From positions 1 through 7,336 of the forward strand of contig CAJUEA010000045.1 of the NCBI GenBank assembly GCA_910584975.1: a stretch of 7,336 bases of DNA, read 5' to 3'. The translations under genes and the position numbers were made by a program. The stretch's first letter is position 1. Each line of letters opens with the position of its first letter. Positions 1 through 5,574 of this stretch are shown in pieces. Origin of the DNA: an uncultured Christensenella sp. (GTDB taxonomy: Bacteria; Bacillota; Clostridia; Christensenellales; UBA3700). Under the pieces are notes generated by a model. It made no database searches. It worked only from the letters and a program-made list of their open reading frames with translations, and was not told where the DNA came from.

Positions 1-1
1 T

Positions 2-217
2 ATGCGTATCCCTATGGCACTTGCAATAAGCAGTAGTATTTGTGATGGAAAAGGTGCAATCCGTGTTCACGGTGGTGGATTTGCAGGTACAATGATTGCT
101 TATGTTCCATCAAGCATTACAAATGAGCTTGTTACAAGCTTGAAAGCTGTGTTTGGCGCAGACAATGTGTTTGAAATTTCTATCAGAAACAGTGGAACAA
201 GACAAGTTGAACTTTAA
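2..217 (+). CDS. galK: Galactokinase, C-terminal fragment (5' end outside window)
   Basis: Only the last 71 codons are present; the reading frame is open to the left edge, so the methionine at base 2 is probably internal. The fragment carries the GHMP-kinase C-terminal glycine motif GAIRVHGGGFAGT, followed by a hydrophobic strand (MIAYVP). Galactokinases of Firmicutes have this form (RVHGGGFAGT followed by a strand such as IQAFVP). Galactokinase phosphorylates galactose at C1 with ATP in the Leloir pathway, in the cytoplasm. The gene stops 16 bases before lgt with no terminator between, so the two may be co-transcribed, although their functions are unrelated. Another GHMP sugar kinase cannot be fully excluded, because the N-terminal substrate signature is missing. 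Confidence 0.8.
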   Translation: MRIPMALAISSSICDGKGAIRVHGGGFAGTMIAYVPSSITNELVTSLKAVFGADNVFEISIRNSGTRQVEL

Positions 218-224
218 TTGAGGA
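218..224 (+). promoter_or_regulatory. Ribosome binding site of lgt
   Basis: TTGAGGA lies 9 bases before the ATG at 234. It supports that start over the in-frame ATG at 249, six codons in. Confidence 0.7.
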
Positions 225-233
225 TAAAATAAA

Positions 234-1244
234 ATGAATAATTTATGTATGAATTTGCTTTCTGCAATAAACAATACATTTGAGTTGTTCGGTTTGGAAA
301 TACATTGGTATGGTGTTATTTTGACTACCGGAATGGTATGTGCTTTGATTTTGCTTGTTTATCTTGCCAAAAGAGAACAAGTTGAACCAGAGTTTTGCTT
401 GACAACTTTTTTGTTTGCTATTGTTTTTGCTATTTTCGGGGCAAGATTGTTTTATGTTGTGCCACGATTTGACGAATACTTTACAAGTTGGGACGGATTT
501 TTGCGAGCCTTTAATATTTCCGAAGGTGGTCTTACAATTATTGGTGGTATCCCTATGGGTGCTTTGGGTGTTTTCATATCTTGCAGAATTTACAAAAAAT
601 CATTTGTCAGAATCTGCGATTTGATTGTTCCTTGTTTGCTTTTGGGACAAGTTATTGGTCGTTGGGGCAATTTTGTAAATGGCGAACTTTATGGCTTTAA
701 AATTACTAATGAAGCTTTTTGGAAGTTCCCAATAGCAGTATACATTGAAGGTAGTGGTTGGCATGCAGCAAACTTCTTTTATGAAATGATGCTCAATTTG
801 CTGATGTTTATTGTTATGATTGCATTAACTTTCACAATTAAAAAGAAACTTAAAGTTGGATTTTTGTCAGGACTTTACATCATTTGGTATGGCATTGTAA
901 GAGGTATTTTGGAATTTGTAAAGGTAGGACAACTTTACTGGGGCAGTGTGCGTGCAGTTCAACTGATTTGCTTTTTGTGTGCTGCTGTGGGCGTTGTTTT
1001 GTTGGTGCTTTTACAATTGGGAATTATCAAGTTTGAAACACCAAAAATGTACGAAAGGCACTTTAAAATTGTGCACGAGCCACCTCCATATGTTGAGGAA
1101 ACTGCAAATGGAGCTGTTGCAAGTGTTGATATTGTGCAAGAAGATAACTGCGTTGTTTCAGACGATGCAACAAATGTAAAAGACGCAGAAAATTTAGTGT
1201 TAAATGACAGCGAAAATGTAAACAACAACACAAATAATGACTAA
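234..1244 (+). CDS. lgt: Prolipoprotein diacylglyceryl transferase
   Basis: Lgt moves a diacylglyceryl group from phosphatidylglycerol to the lipobox cysteine of prolipoproteins in the cytoplasmic membrane, the first step of lipoprotein maturation. The 336-residue protein has several hydrophobic helices and the family landmarks: HWYG at 24-27, ARLFYV at 70-75, GGLTIIGG at 98-105, the signature GRWGNFVNGELYG at 142-154, FFYE at 181-184, and VRGILEF at 222-228 with the conserved Arg and Glu. Arg143 and Asn146 match the essential residues of the E. coli enzyme. An oddity is Ile103, where E. coli has the important His103 and many Firmicutes have His or Tyr. After the last helix (about 240-265) there is a hydrophilic tail of about 70 residues rich in Asn, Asp and Val, longer than in most homologues. 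Family assignment is secure; full activity is an inference. Confidence 0.96.
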   Translation: MNNLCMNLLSAINNTFELFGLEIHWYGVILTTGMVCALILLVYLAKREQVEPEFCLTTFLFAIVFAIFGARLFYVVPRFDEYFTSWDGFLRAFNISEGGLTIIGGIPMGALGVFISCRIYKKSFVRICDLIVPCLLLGQVIGRWGNFVNGELYGFKITNEAFWKFPIAVYIEGSGWHAANFFYEMMLNLLMFIVMIALTFTIKKKLKVGFLSGLYIIWYGIVRGILEFVKVGQLYWGSVRAVQLICFLCAAVGVVLLVLLQLGIIKFETPKMYERHFKIVHEPPPYVEETANGAVASVDIVQEDNCVVSDDATNVKDAENLVLNDSENVNNNTNND

Positions 1245-1425
1245 AATAAATTTGGCATTTATAATTAATTTATATAGTAACTTTGAAAAATTAAAATTTG
1301 GTATTTAATGTTTAATCAGCATTATTAATATTATATTGAATGCATATGAGGTTTTGCAAGATAGCTATTTTAGATTCTAAGATAATATCACAAATTTTGG
1401 TCGATAATTATTGTGTTTGATTGAT

Positions 1426-1456
1426 TTGTCATAAATTTTACCTAATCTTTTATAAA
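1426..1456 (+). promoter_or_regulatory. Possible vegetative promoter of the gene at 1490
   Basis: TTGTCA (1426-1431) resembles a -35 box and TATAAA (1451-1456) a -10 box. The spacer is 19 bases, which is long, or 18 if TTATAA is used. In DNA this AT-rich such matches are common, so this is only a candidate. Confidence 0.25.
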
Positions 1457-1464
1457 ATAAAAAT

Positions 1465-1479
1465 CATACTAAAAGTATG
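1465..1479. repeat. Small perfect inverted repeat before the ribosome binding site
   Basis: CATACT and AGTATG flank an AAA loop, forming a six-base-pair hairpin that ends two bases before the GGAG at 1482-1485. It could be an operator or could affect ribosome access. The left half reads CATACTA, the sigma-G -10 consensus, but no fitting -35 box lies upstream. Confidence 0.35.
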
Positions 1480-1489
1480 TTGGAGCAAA

Positions 1490-2092
1490 ATGAAAAATAA
1501 AGATAGTATTTTAAAATTTGTTATAAGTATATTGTTGGTTATTTTTGGCGTGCTTTTGTTGCTTGACCAACTAAATGTGCCATTTATCGACGATTTCTTT
1601 ACACCTTGGTATACAATAGTGCTTTTGTTCTTTGCAGCATGTTTACTCGCTTACGCAATTGTGAAAAAAGCACCAGTGTTTTATATTTTGTCTATGCTGA
1701 TTGCAGGAATTTATCTTGTAATTTCAATTAATGCAAAAATTGAGGAAATGGCTGTTGGCAAGTTTATTGCCATAATACCATTGTTTGTTGGCATTGGCAC
1801 AGTTATTGCAGACAAAATTTGCAAATGGTCGCCAAAAGCAATGAGATTTGGCATTGTTCTTTCCATTGCCAGTGCAGTTATTTTGGTAAGTACCATTTTA
1901 GATGTTTGGAAATATGTCATCCCAATTGTTATCATACTTATTGGCATTGCATACATTATTTTTGGTGTTTTTGCAATCAAGCATGATACAAAAAAGGTTG
2001 AAGATGACCATTATGTAACTTATGAACCAAAAGACAAAGTTGACGAGGTTGAAAAGCAAGAAAATCAAGCCACCGACACAACAGAAAAATAA
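1490..2092 (+). CDS. Six-helix integral membrane protein of unknown function
   Basis: I do not recognise a characterised family. The 200-residue protein has about six hydrophobic helices (roughly 8-26, 40-58, 62-80, 90-108, 118-136, 141-163) and a charged cytoplasmic-type tail (164-200) rich in Lys, Glu and Asp. The N-terminal pattern, a helix ending in LLLLDQLNV before a Pro and a Trp-containing loop, recalls LiaF-type or DUF5668 membrane domains, but that is only a resemblance. The start at 1490 has GGAG at 1482-1485. The open frame extends up to 1421, but that upstream part has no ribosome binding site and reads as AT-rich spacer. The gene is monocistronic: a spacer lies before it and a strong terminator after it. 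Confidence 0.8.
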   Translation: MKNKDSILKFVISILLVIFGVLLLLDQLNVPFIDDFFTPWYTIVLLFFAACLLAYAIVKKAPVFYILSMLIAGIYLVISINAKIEEMAVGKFIAIIPLFVGIGTVIADKICKWSPKAMRFGIVLSIASAVILVSTILDVWKYVIPIVIILIGIAYIIFGVFAIKHDTKKVEDDHYVTYEPKDKVDEVEKQENQATDTTEK

Positions 2093-2117
2093 TTTTTATA
2101 TTTGCATTGTAAATAAA

Positions 2118-2134
2118 AATAAGATTATCTTATT
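2118..2134. repeat. AT-rich inverted repeat after the membrane-protein gene
   Basis: AATAAGA and TCTTATT flank a three-base loop, giving seven base pairs with one G-C pair. It lies just upstream of the stronger terminator and may be incidental. Confidence 0.35.
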
Positions 2135-2152
2135 ACAATAAAAAAACTAAAA

Positions 2153-2182
2153 GCAGACTGAAATTTCAGTCTGCTTTTTTTT
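2153..2182 (+). terminator. Rho-independent terminator
   Basis: GCAGACTGA pairs perfectly with TCAGTCTGC around an AATT centre (2153-2174), followed by eight T (2175-2182). It ends the transcript of the membrane-protein gene. The A-run on the left also allows it to act on the minus strand. It insulates the sigma-F operon from upstream reading. Confidence 0.93.
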
Positions 2183-2315
2183 ATTGCTTGCAATATATAA
2201 ATTTTATAGCAACATATTATTTAAAATAAGATTTTAGTTTTTTGATATAAAGGTAATTTCGACAAAATAACTGCAAGGCAATCGGTATTTGGAAATATCT
2301 TGATTTGTGCTTTTA

Positions 2316-2323
2316 TGTATAAT
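2316..2323 (+). promoter_or_regulatory. Possible -10 element before spoIIAA
   Basis: A perfect TATAAT (2318-2323) is preceded directly by TG and lies 36 bases before the spoIIAA start. No good -35 box sits 16-18 bases upstream. In Bacillus this operon is read by sigma-H; I looked for an AGGAnnT / GAAT pair with correct spacing and found none convincing. Confidence 0.25.
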
Positions 2324-2343
2324 TTATTTAAATCGCAAGTAAT

Positions 2344-2352
2344 AGGAGGAAA
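2344..2352 (+). promoter_or_regulatory. Strong ribosome binding site of spoIIAA
   Basis: AGGAGGAAA lies seven bases before the ATG at 2360. This fixes that start rather than the upstream in-frame ATG at 2300, whose extra 20 codons have no match in the family. Confidence 0.85.
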
Positions 2353-2359
2353 CTTTAAA

Positions 2360-2668
2360 ATGAATATAAAAACATTGAAGAAAAATGGCAGTTTGGTTAT
2401 TTCATTATTGGGAGAACTGGACGAGAGTGTTGCAGAATATACAAGAAAAAATATTGACAAAATTATTTTAAGTGAAAGATTTGACAATGTTGTGTTTGAT
2501 ATGTCAGGTTTGACTTTTATGGATAGCACGGGCATAGGTGTTTTGCTTGGTCGTTATAAACTTATAAAAAAGCTTGGTGGCATTGCACAAATTAGTGGGT
2601 CAAACAAACAAATTGACAGAGTGCTGACTATGAGTGGACTTTACACTATTATGGAAAAAATATCTTAA
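2360..2668 (+). CDS. spoIIAA: Anti-sigma F factor antagonist SpoIIAA
   Basis: SpoIIAA is a small STAS-domain protein that, when unphosphorylated, binds the anti-sigma factor SpoIIAB and frees sigma-F in the forespore; SpoIIAB inactivates it by phosphorylation and the phosphatase SpoIIE restores it. The 102-residue protein is a single STAS domain: the early strand with GELDE (18-22), the helix around AEYTRKNI, strand NVVFDMSGL (43-51), and the phosphorylation loop FMDSTGIGVLLGRY (53-66). By alignment with Bacillus Ser58, Ser56 is the phospho-acceptor. The MSGL motif near the C-terminus is also conserved. It is first in the spoIIA operon and ends 13 bases before spoIIAB. Confidence 0.97.
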   Translation: MNIKTLKKNGSLVISLLGELDESVAEYTRKNIDKIILSERFDNVVFDMSGLTFMDSTGIGVLLGRYKLIKKLGGIAQISGSNKQIDRVLTMSGLYTIMEKIS

Positions 2669-2670
2669 TT

Positions 2671-2675
2671 GGAGG
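2671..2675 (+). promoter_or_regulatory. Ribosome binding site deciding the GTG start of spoIIAB
   Basis: GGAGG lies six bases before the GTG at 2682. No ATG exists near the expected N-terminus; the in-frame ATG at 2634 lies inside spoIIAA and has no such site. Confidence 0.8.
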
Positions 2676-2681
2676 TTTATT

Positions 2682-3116
2682 GTGGAGAATTATTTTGAAT
2701 TAAAGTTAAAAAGCATAAGCGAAAATGAAAAATTTGCAAGAAATACTGTTGCTGGATTTTTGGTGCCATTGGATCCAACATTATCTGAACTTGACGACAT
2801 AAAAACTGCTGTTTCAGAGGCTGTTACTAACTGCATAGTACACGGATATGAAAAGCAAGATGACGGAATTATCACAATCAAGGTGCAAACAGAAGGTGAT
2901 AAAGCCATTATTACAATAGCTGACGAAGGTGTTGGAATAAGTGATATTGAGCAAGCCATTACACCTTTTTACACAACAAAGCCTGATGCCGATAGAAGTG
3001 GAATGGGTTTTACTCTTATGCAATCATTTATGGATGAGTTTGAGGTATTAAGTGAGGAGAATAAGGGAACAACCATAGTGATGACTAAAATTATCGGTGG
3101 TAGGGGTAATGATTGA
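2682..3116 (+). CDS. spoIIAB: Anti-sigma F factor / serine kinase SpoIIAB
   Basis: SpoIIAB binds and inhibits sigma-F and phosphorylates SpoIIAA on serine with ATP. The 144-residue protein has the GHKL ATPase fold: N-box SEAVTNCIVHGY (45-56, Glu46 and Asn50), G1 box DEGVGI (81-86), the ATP-lid sequence PFYTTKPDADRSGMGF (95-110) containing the G2 box, and GTTIVMTK near the end. Length and spacing match the Bacillus protein (146 residues). The GTG start is chosen because of the ribosome binding site and because the resulting N-terminus aligns with the family. The gene overlaps sigF by eight bases, which suggests translational coupling of anti-sigma and sigma. Confidence 0.97.
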   Translation: MENYFELKLKSISENEKFARNTVAGFLVPLDPTLSELDDIKTAVSEAVTNCIVHGYEKQDDGIITIKVQTEGDKAIITIADEGVGISDIEQAITPFYTTKPDADRSGMGFTLMQSFMDEFEVLSEENKGTTIVMTKIIGGRGND

Positions 3117-3828
3117 TGCTGAAAAAACAAAAGAATTAATATTGCTTGCACAAAGTGGAGATGCAGATGCAAAGGAAACTTTGCTTAAGGAAAACATCCC
3201 TTTGATAAAAAGCATTGTCAAGCGATATAAAGGCAAAAATATTGAGTATGATGACCTTATGCAGTTAGGGTCGTTGGGACTTGTAAAAGCAATCAACAAT
3301 TTTAACCCCGAGTTTGGTGTGAGATTGTCCACTTATGCTGTGCCTATGATAACTGGAGAGATAAAGCGATTTATCCGTGACGATGGTGCGATTAAAGTAT
3401 CAAGAGCACTGAAAACTATGTCCTACAAAATTGGGCAATTTGTGGAAGAATATCAACAAAAAAATGCGAAAGAGCCCGAAATAAGCGTTATTGCAGAGCA
3501 TTTTAACATTGACGAGCAAGAAGTTGTTTATATTTTGGATAGTTCAAAAATGCCTGTGAGCATATATGAAAAAAGTGATGATGACAATGGCAAAAGCCTT
3601 ATTGATAAGTTGTCAGACAGCAGTTCGGAAGAAGATTTGCTTGACAAACTTACACTTAAAGATTGCATTTTAAAATTGCCACAACGCGAAAAAACTTTAA
3701 TAATTCTTAGGTATTACAAGGATAAAACACAAAGTGAAATTGCAAGATATCTTGGTGTTTCACAAGTGCAAGTTTCCAGATTGGAATCAAAAATTATAAG
3801 CAAACTAAAAAAGGAATTGACAGGCTGA
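3109..3828 (+). CDS. sigF: RNA polymerase sporulation sigma factor sigma-F
   Basis: Sigma-F is the first forespore-specific sigma factor. The 239-residue protein has sigma-70 region 2 (about 24-94), with EYDDLMQLGSLGLVKAI in region 2.2 and STYAVPMITGEIKRFIRDDG in regions 2.3-2.4, region 3 (about 97-150), an acidic linker (about 154-180), and region 4 (about 186-235) with the helix-turn-helix TQSEIARYLGVSQVQVSRLE. The family-typical sequence FIRDDGAIKVSR is present. The start is set at the ATG at 3109, which overlaps the end of spoIIAB as ATGATTGA; a GTG at 3097 is in frame but less likely. Only weak purine stretches (3096-3106) precede the ATG, so translation probably relies on ribosomes finishing spoIIAB. 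Confidence 0.96.
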   Translation: MIDAEKTKELILLAQSGDADAKETLLKENIPLIKSIVKRYKGKNIEYDDLMQLGSLGLVKAINNFNPEFGVRLSTYAVPMITGEIKRFIRDDGAIKVSRALKTMSYKIGQFVEEYQQKNAKEPEISVIAEHFNIDEQEVVYILDSSKMPVSIYEKSDDDNGKSLIDKLSDSSSEEDLLDKLTLKDCILKLPQREKTLIILRYYKDKTQSEIARYLGVSQVQVSRLESKIISKLKKELTG

Positions 3829-3845
3829 AATTTAAATAATTCTTA

Positions 3846-3892
3846 AATATCAAATTGTAATATAAGTGCTAATTTATATAGCATTTGATATT
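3846..3892. repeat. Inverted repeat downstream of sigF
   Basis: AATATCAAAT (3846-3855) and ATTTGATATT (3883-3892) are perfect ten-base arms separated by 27 bases. Inside, TGCTA (3867-3871) and TAGCA (3879-3883) can form a smaller hairpin sharing one base with the outer arm. No T-run follows, so it is not a classical terminator; it may protect the 3' end of the spoIIA transcript. Confidence 0.4.
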
Positions 3893-3921
3893 AAAATATT
3901 AAAAAGTATGTTAATATTATA

Positions 3922-3951
3922 TTGAAATAAAATTTATTTCAGTCGTATAAA
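3922..3951 (+). promoter_or_regulatory. Candidate promoter with palindrome before the spoVA cluster
   Basis: TTGAAA (3922-3927) and TATAAA (3946-3951) are spaced by 18 bases, each one mismatch from the sigma-A boxes. A nine-base perfect palindrome, TGAAATAAA-A-TTTATTTCA (3923-3941), covers the -35 box and spacer, as an operator might. A forespore sigma-G promoter would be expected for spoVA, and I could not find one, so this assignment is tentative. Confidence 0.3.
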
Positions 3952-3964
3952 TTAAAAAAAATTT

Positions 3965-4015
3965 TATGTATATATTAAAAGTTGAATGTCAACAATTAAT
4001 ATATACATATTTTTT
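3965..4015 (+). terminator. Long hairpin with T-run between sigF and spoVA (terminator or attenuator)
   Basis: Fourteen-base perfect arms, 3965-3978 and 3996-4009 (TATGTATATATTAA and its complement), are followed inward, after an AA/AA internal loop, by GTTGA (3981-3985) and TCAAC (3989-3993) around an ATG loop. All share one centre at 3987. Six T (4010-4015) follow. It ends only seven bases before the GGAGG at 4023, so it either ends the spoIIA transcript or sits in the leader of the spoVA transcript. The outer stem is almost all A-T. Confidence 0.6.
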
Positions 4016-4022
4016 GCGATAT

Positions 4023-4027
4023 GGAGG
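4023..4027 (+). promoter_or_regulatory. Ribosome binding site of the 29-codon ORF
   Basis: GGAGG lies four bases before the ATG at 4032 (GGAGGAAATATG). This is a stronger match than those before several known genes here and is the main support for the small ORF. Confidence 0.6.
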
Positions 4028-4031
4028 AAAT

Positions 4032-4121
4032 ATGAAGGATTTGAAAAATGTCAATATTGACGAAACAGAAATACTTTATAAAGGTAATAAAATTATAGAG
4101 GAGAGAAAATTGTATGATTGA
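4032..4121 (+). CDS. Small 29-residue ORF upstream of and overlapping spoVAC
   Basis: I do not recognise this peptide. It reads MKDLKNVNIDETEI, then LYKGNKIIEERKLYD: charged, with no signal peptide and no membrane helix. Support comes from its GGAGG site, its position exactly between the sigF spacer and spoVAC, and its stop overlapping the spoVAC start by eight bases as ATGATTGA, the same junction as spoIIAB-sigF. It occupies the place where Bacillus has spoVAA and spoVAB but resembles neither. It could be a real small sporulation protein, or a leader ORF that feeds ribosomes to spoVAC, whose own site lies inside it. Confidence 0.55.
   Translation: MKDLKNVNIDETEILYKGNKIIEERKLYD
4098..4103 (+). 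promoter_or_regulatory. Ribosome binding site of spoVAC
   Basis: GAGGAG lies ten bases before the ATG at 4114, inside the small ORF. Confidence 0.7.
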
Positions 4122-4563
4122 TAAAACAGCTTATTCAGAATATGTTCAAAAAACTGTTCCAAGAACAAAAGAATTGAAAACATTGGTTACTGCTTTTATT
4201 TCAGGTGGCATTATTTGTATGATTGGTGAGGCATTTTTGGATTTGTATACGCACACTCTTCCTATGCTTGGGCAGGAGGAAATTGCAACTTTAACAACAA
4301 TCACAATGATTTTTATCGGTGGTTTTTTGACAGCTATAGGTCTTTATGACAAACTGGGCAAACATTGTGGTGCAGGAACAATAATCCCTATCACAGGTTT
4401 TGCAAACTCTATTGTTTCGCCTGCCATAGAGTTTAACAGAGAAGGCGTTTTTCAAGGCGTTATGTCAAAAATGTTTGATATTGCAGGACCTGTAATTGTT
4501 TCGGGTGTAACATTGTCTGCAATAGTCGGTATAATTTTTTATTTGATAGAGGTGTTTGCATGA
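4114..4563 (+). CDS. spoVAC: Stage V sporulation protein AC (SpoVAC)
   Basis: SpoVAC is an inner-spore-membrane protein of the SpoVA complex, needed for dipicolinic acid uptake during sporulation; in Bacillus it has been described as a mechanosensitive channel for release during germination. The 149-residue protein has a soluble N-terminus of about 22 residues, a first helix (about 23-41) with the motif SGGIICMIGEAF, a second (about 59-77), the conserved stretch GAGTIIPITGFANSI (86-100), and a last helix (about 125-147). Length and motifs match the family. It overlaps the upstream small ORF by eight bases and spoVAD by four (ATGA), indicating coupled translation. Confidence 0.96.
   Translation: MIDKTAYSEYVQKTVPRTKELKTLVTAFISGGIICMIGEAFLDLYTHTLPMLGQEEIATLTTITMIFIGGFLTAIGLYDKLGKHCGAGTIIPITGFANSIVSPAIEFNREGVFQGVMSKMFDIAGPVIVSGVTLSAIVGIIFYLIEVFA
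4549..4554 (+). promoter_or_regulatory. Ribosome binding site of spoVAD
   Basis: GAGGTG lies five bases before the ATG at 4560, within the end of spoVAC. The nine-base string GAGGTGTTT recurs before spoVAE at 5566-5574. Confidence 0.65.
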
Positions 4564-5567
4564 GTAAAAAAAGAGGCAAGCAGACTTATGTGATTGAAAA
4601 TGACATTTGCATAAAAAACACATACAGCATTGCAGGACCTGAAGAGGGAGAGGGAAGTTTTAAGGATTATTATGACTATCTTCTTGAGGACGATTTATGG
4701 GAGTGTAAGTCATATGAAAAGGCAGAAATCAAACTGCATAAAGAAGTTATTGACGGAGTTTTGCATAAGGAATGTCTTGCCAACAATGATATTGACTGCA
4801 TATTTGGTGGCGACCTTCTAAATCAAATTATTGCATCAAGTTATAGTGCAAGAGAATTTGAAGTTCCTTTTCTTGGTTTGTATAACGCGTGCTCAACTTT
4901 TGGTGAGAGTCTAGCCGTTGCCAGTATGATTATGGATGGCGATAATATGGAAAAAGTCGTGTGTGCAACAAGCTCACATTTTGGCACGGCAGAAAGGCAA
5001 TATAGATTTCCACTTGAGCTTGGCACTCAGCCAACTCCAACAAGTCAATGGACGATTACTGGTGCAGGTGCAGTTTTACTTGAAAAAAACAATGGCGACT
5101 TTCCAAAAATAAAAAGTGTAACCATTGGAAAAGTAATTGATTACGGCGTGAAAGATGCTGCAAATATGGGTGCTGCTATGGCACCTGCTGCTTATGATAC
5201 AATATTCAATCATTTGAAAGATATGAACAGAACGCCTGATTATTATGATATGATTATTACAGGCGACCTTGGTAAATACGGACTTGATTTGCTAAAACAT
5301 TTTGCAGAAGAAGATGGCTTGCAAACAAACGACATTTTTGACGATTGTGGTGCAAGAATATATACAAAAGATCAAAATTGCGTTCAAGGTGGCAGTGGTG
5401 CAGGGTGTTCAGCAATTGTATATTCTGCATATCTGCACAAAGAATTATTGGCAAAAAAAATACGCAAAATTTTACTTGTGCCAACAGGTGCATTGCTTTC
5501 AAGGTTGTCAACAATGCAAGGAGAGTCAATTCCTGCAATTGCACACGCAATAGATATTGAAATTTGA
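4560..5567 (+). CDS. spoVAD: Stage V sporulation protein AD (SpoVAD)
   Basis: SpoVAD is a soluble, membrane-associated member of the SpoVA complex with a thiolase-like fold; it binds dipicolinic acid and is needed for its import into the forespore. The 335-residue protein shows the family's landmarks: GGDLLNQ (83-89), VPFLGLYNACSTFGESLA (102-119) with Cys111 at the thiolase nucleophile position, HFGTAERQYRFP (140-151), QWTITGAGA (163-171), ITGDLGKYGLDL (233-244), GGSGAGCSA (277-285), and the C-terminal GALLS plus QGESIPAIAHA (310-330). Length is normal. Its start overlaps spoVAC by four bases, and spoVAE begins eight bases after its stop. No catalytic thiolase activity is expected. Confidence 0.97.
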   Translation: MSKKRGKQTYVIENDICIKNTYSIAGPEEGEGSFKDYYDYLLEDDLWECKSYEKAEIKLHKEVIDGVLHKECLANNDIDCIFGGDLLNQIIASSYSAREFEVPFLGLYNACSTFGESLAVASMIMDGDNMEKVVCATSSHFGTAERQYRFPLELGTQPTPTSQWTITGAGAVLLEKNNGDFPKIKSVTIGKVIDYGVKDAANMGAAMAPAAYDTIFNHLKDMNRTPDYYDMIITGDLGKYGLDLLKHFAEEDGLQTNDIFDDCGARIYTKDQNCVQGGSGAGCSAIVYSAYLHKELLAKKIRKILLVPTGALLSRLSTMQGESIPAIAHAIDIEI

Positions 5568-5574
5568 GGTGTTT

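Larger units (their letters stand above)
1245..1489. other. AT-rich spacer between lgt and the membrane-protein gene
   Basis: No gene is supported here. There is no GC-rich terminator hairpin after lgt. The spacer holds a 16-base sequence (1325-1340) that recurs exactly at 3911-3926, and near its end a possible promoter and a small hairpin, listed separately. Confidence 0.5.

Noticed and set aside
1421..1489. N-terminal extension of the membrane protein to 1421
   Set aside because: The extension starts with no ribosome binding site and reads as AT-rich spacer; GGAG before 1490 supports the shorter form.
2251..2296. Sigma-H promoter for spoIIA
   Set aside because: AGGTAAT and AAGGCAAT resemble -35 boxes, but no GAAT-like -10 box lies at the right distance.
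2221..2535. Minus-strand ORF of 104 codons over spoIIAA
   Set aside because: It lies antisense to a well-supported gene, has no family resemblance, and reads as low-complexity hydrophobic and serine-rich sequence.
3097..3108. GTG start for sigF four codons upstream of 3109
   Set aside because: It lacks a ribosome binding site. The ATG at 3109 overlaps the spoIIAB stop in the same way as the spoVAC junction. GTG cannot be fully excluded.
3967..3996. Sigma-G promoter before spoVA (TGTATA ... CAACAAT)
   Set aside because: The -10 part matches the CATnnTA consensus poorly, and both parts belong to the hairpin arms.
4032..4121. Small ORF as a frameshifted N-terminus of SpoVAC
   Set aside because: SpoVAC from 4114 already has a normal length and N-terminus for the family, so nothing is missing.
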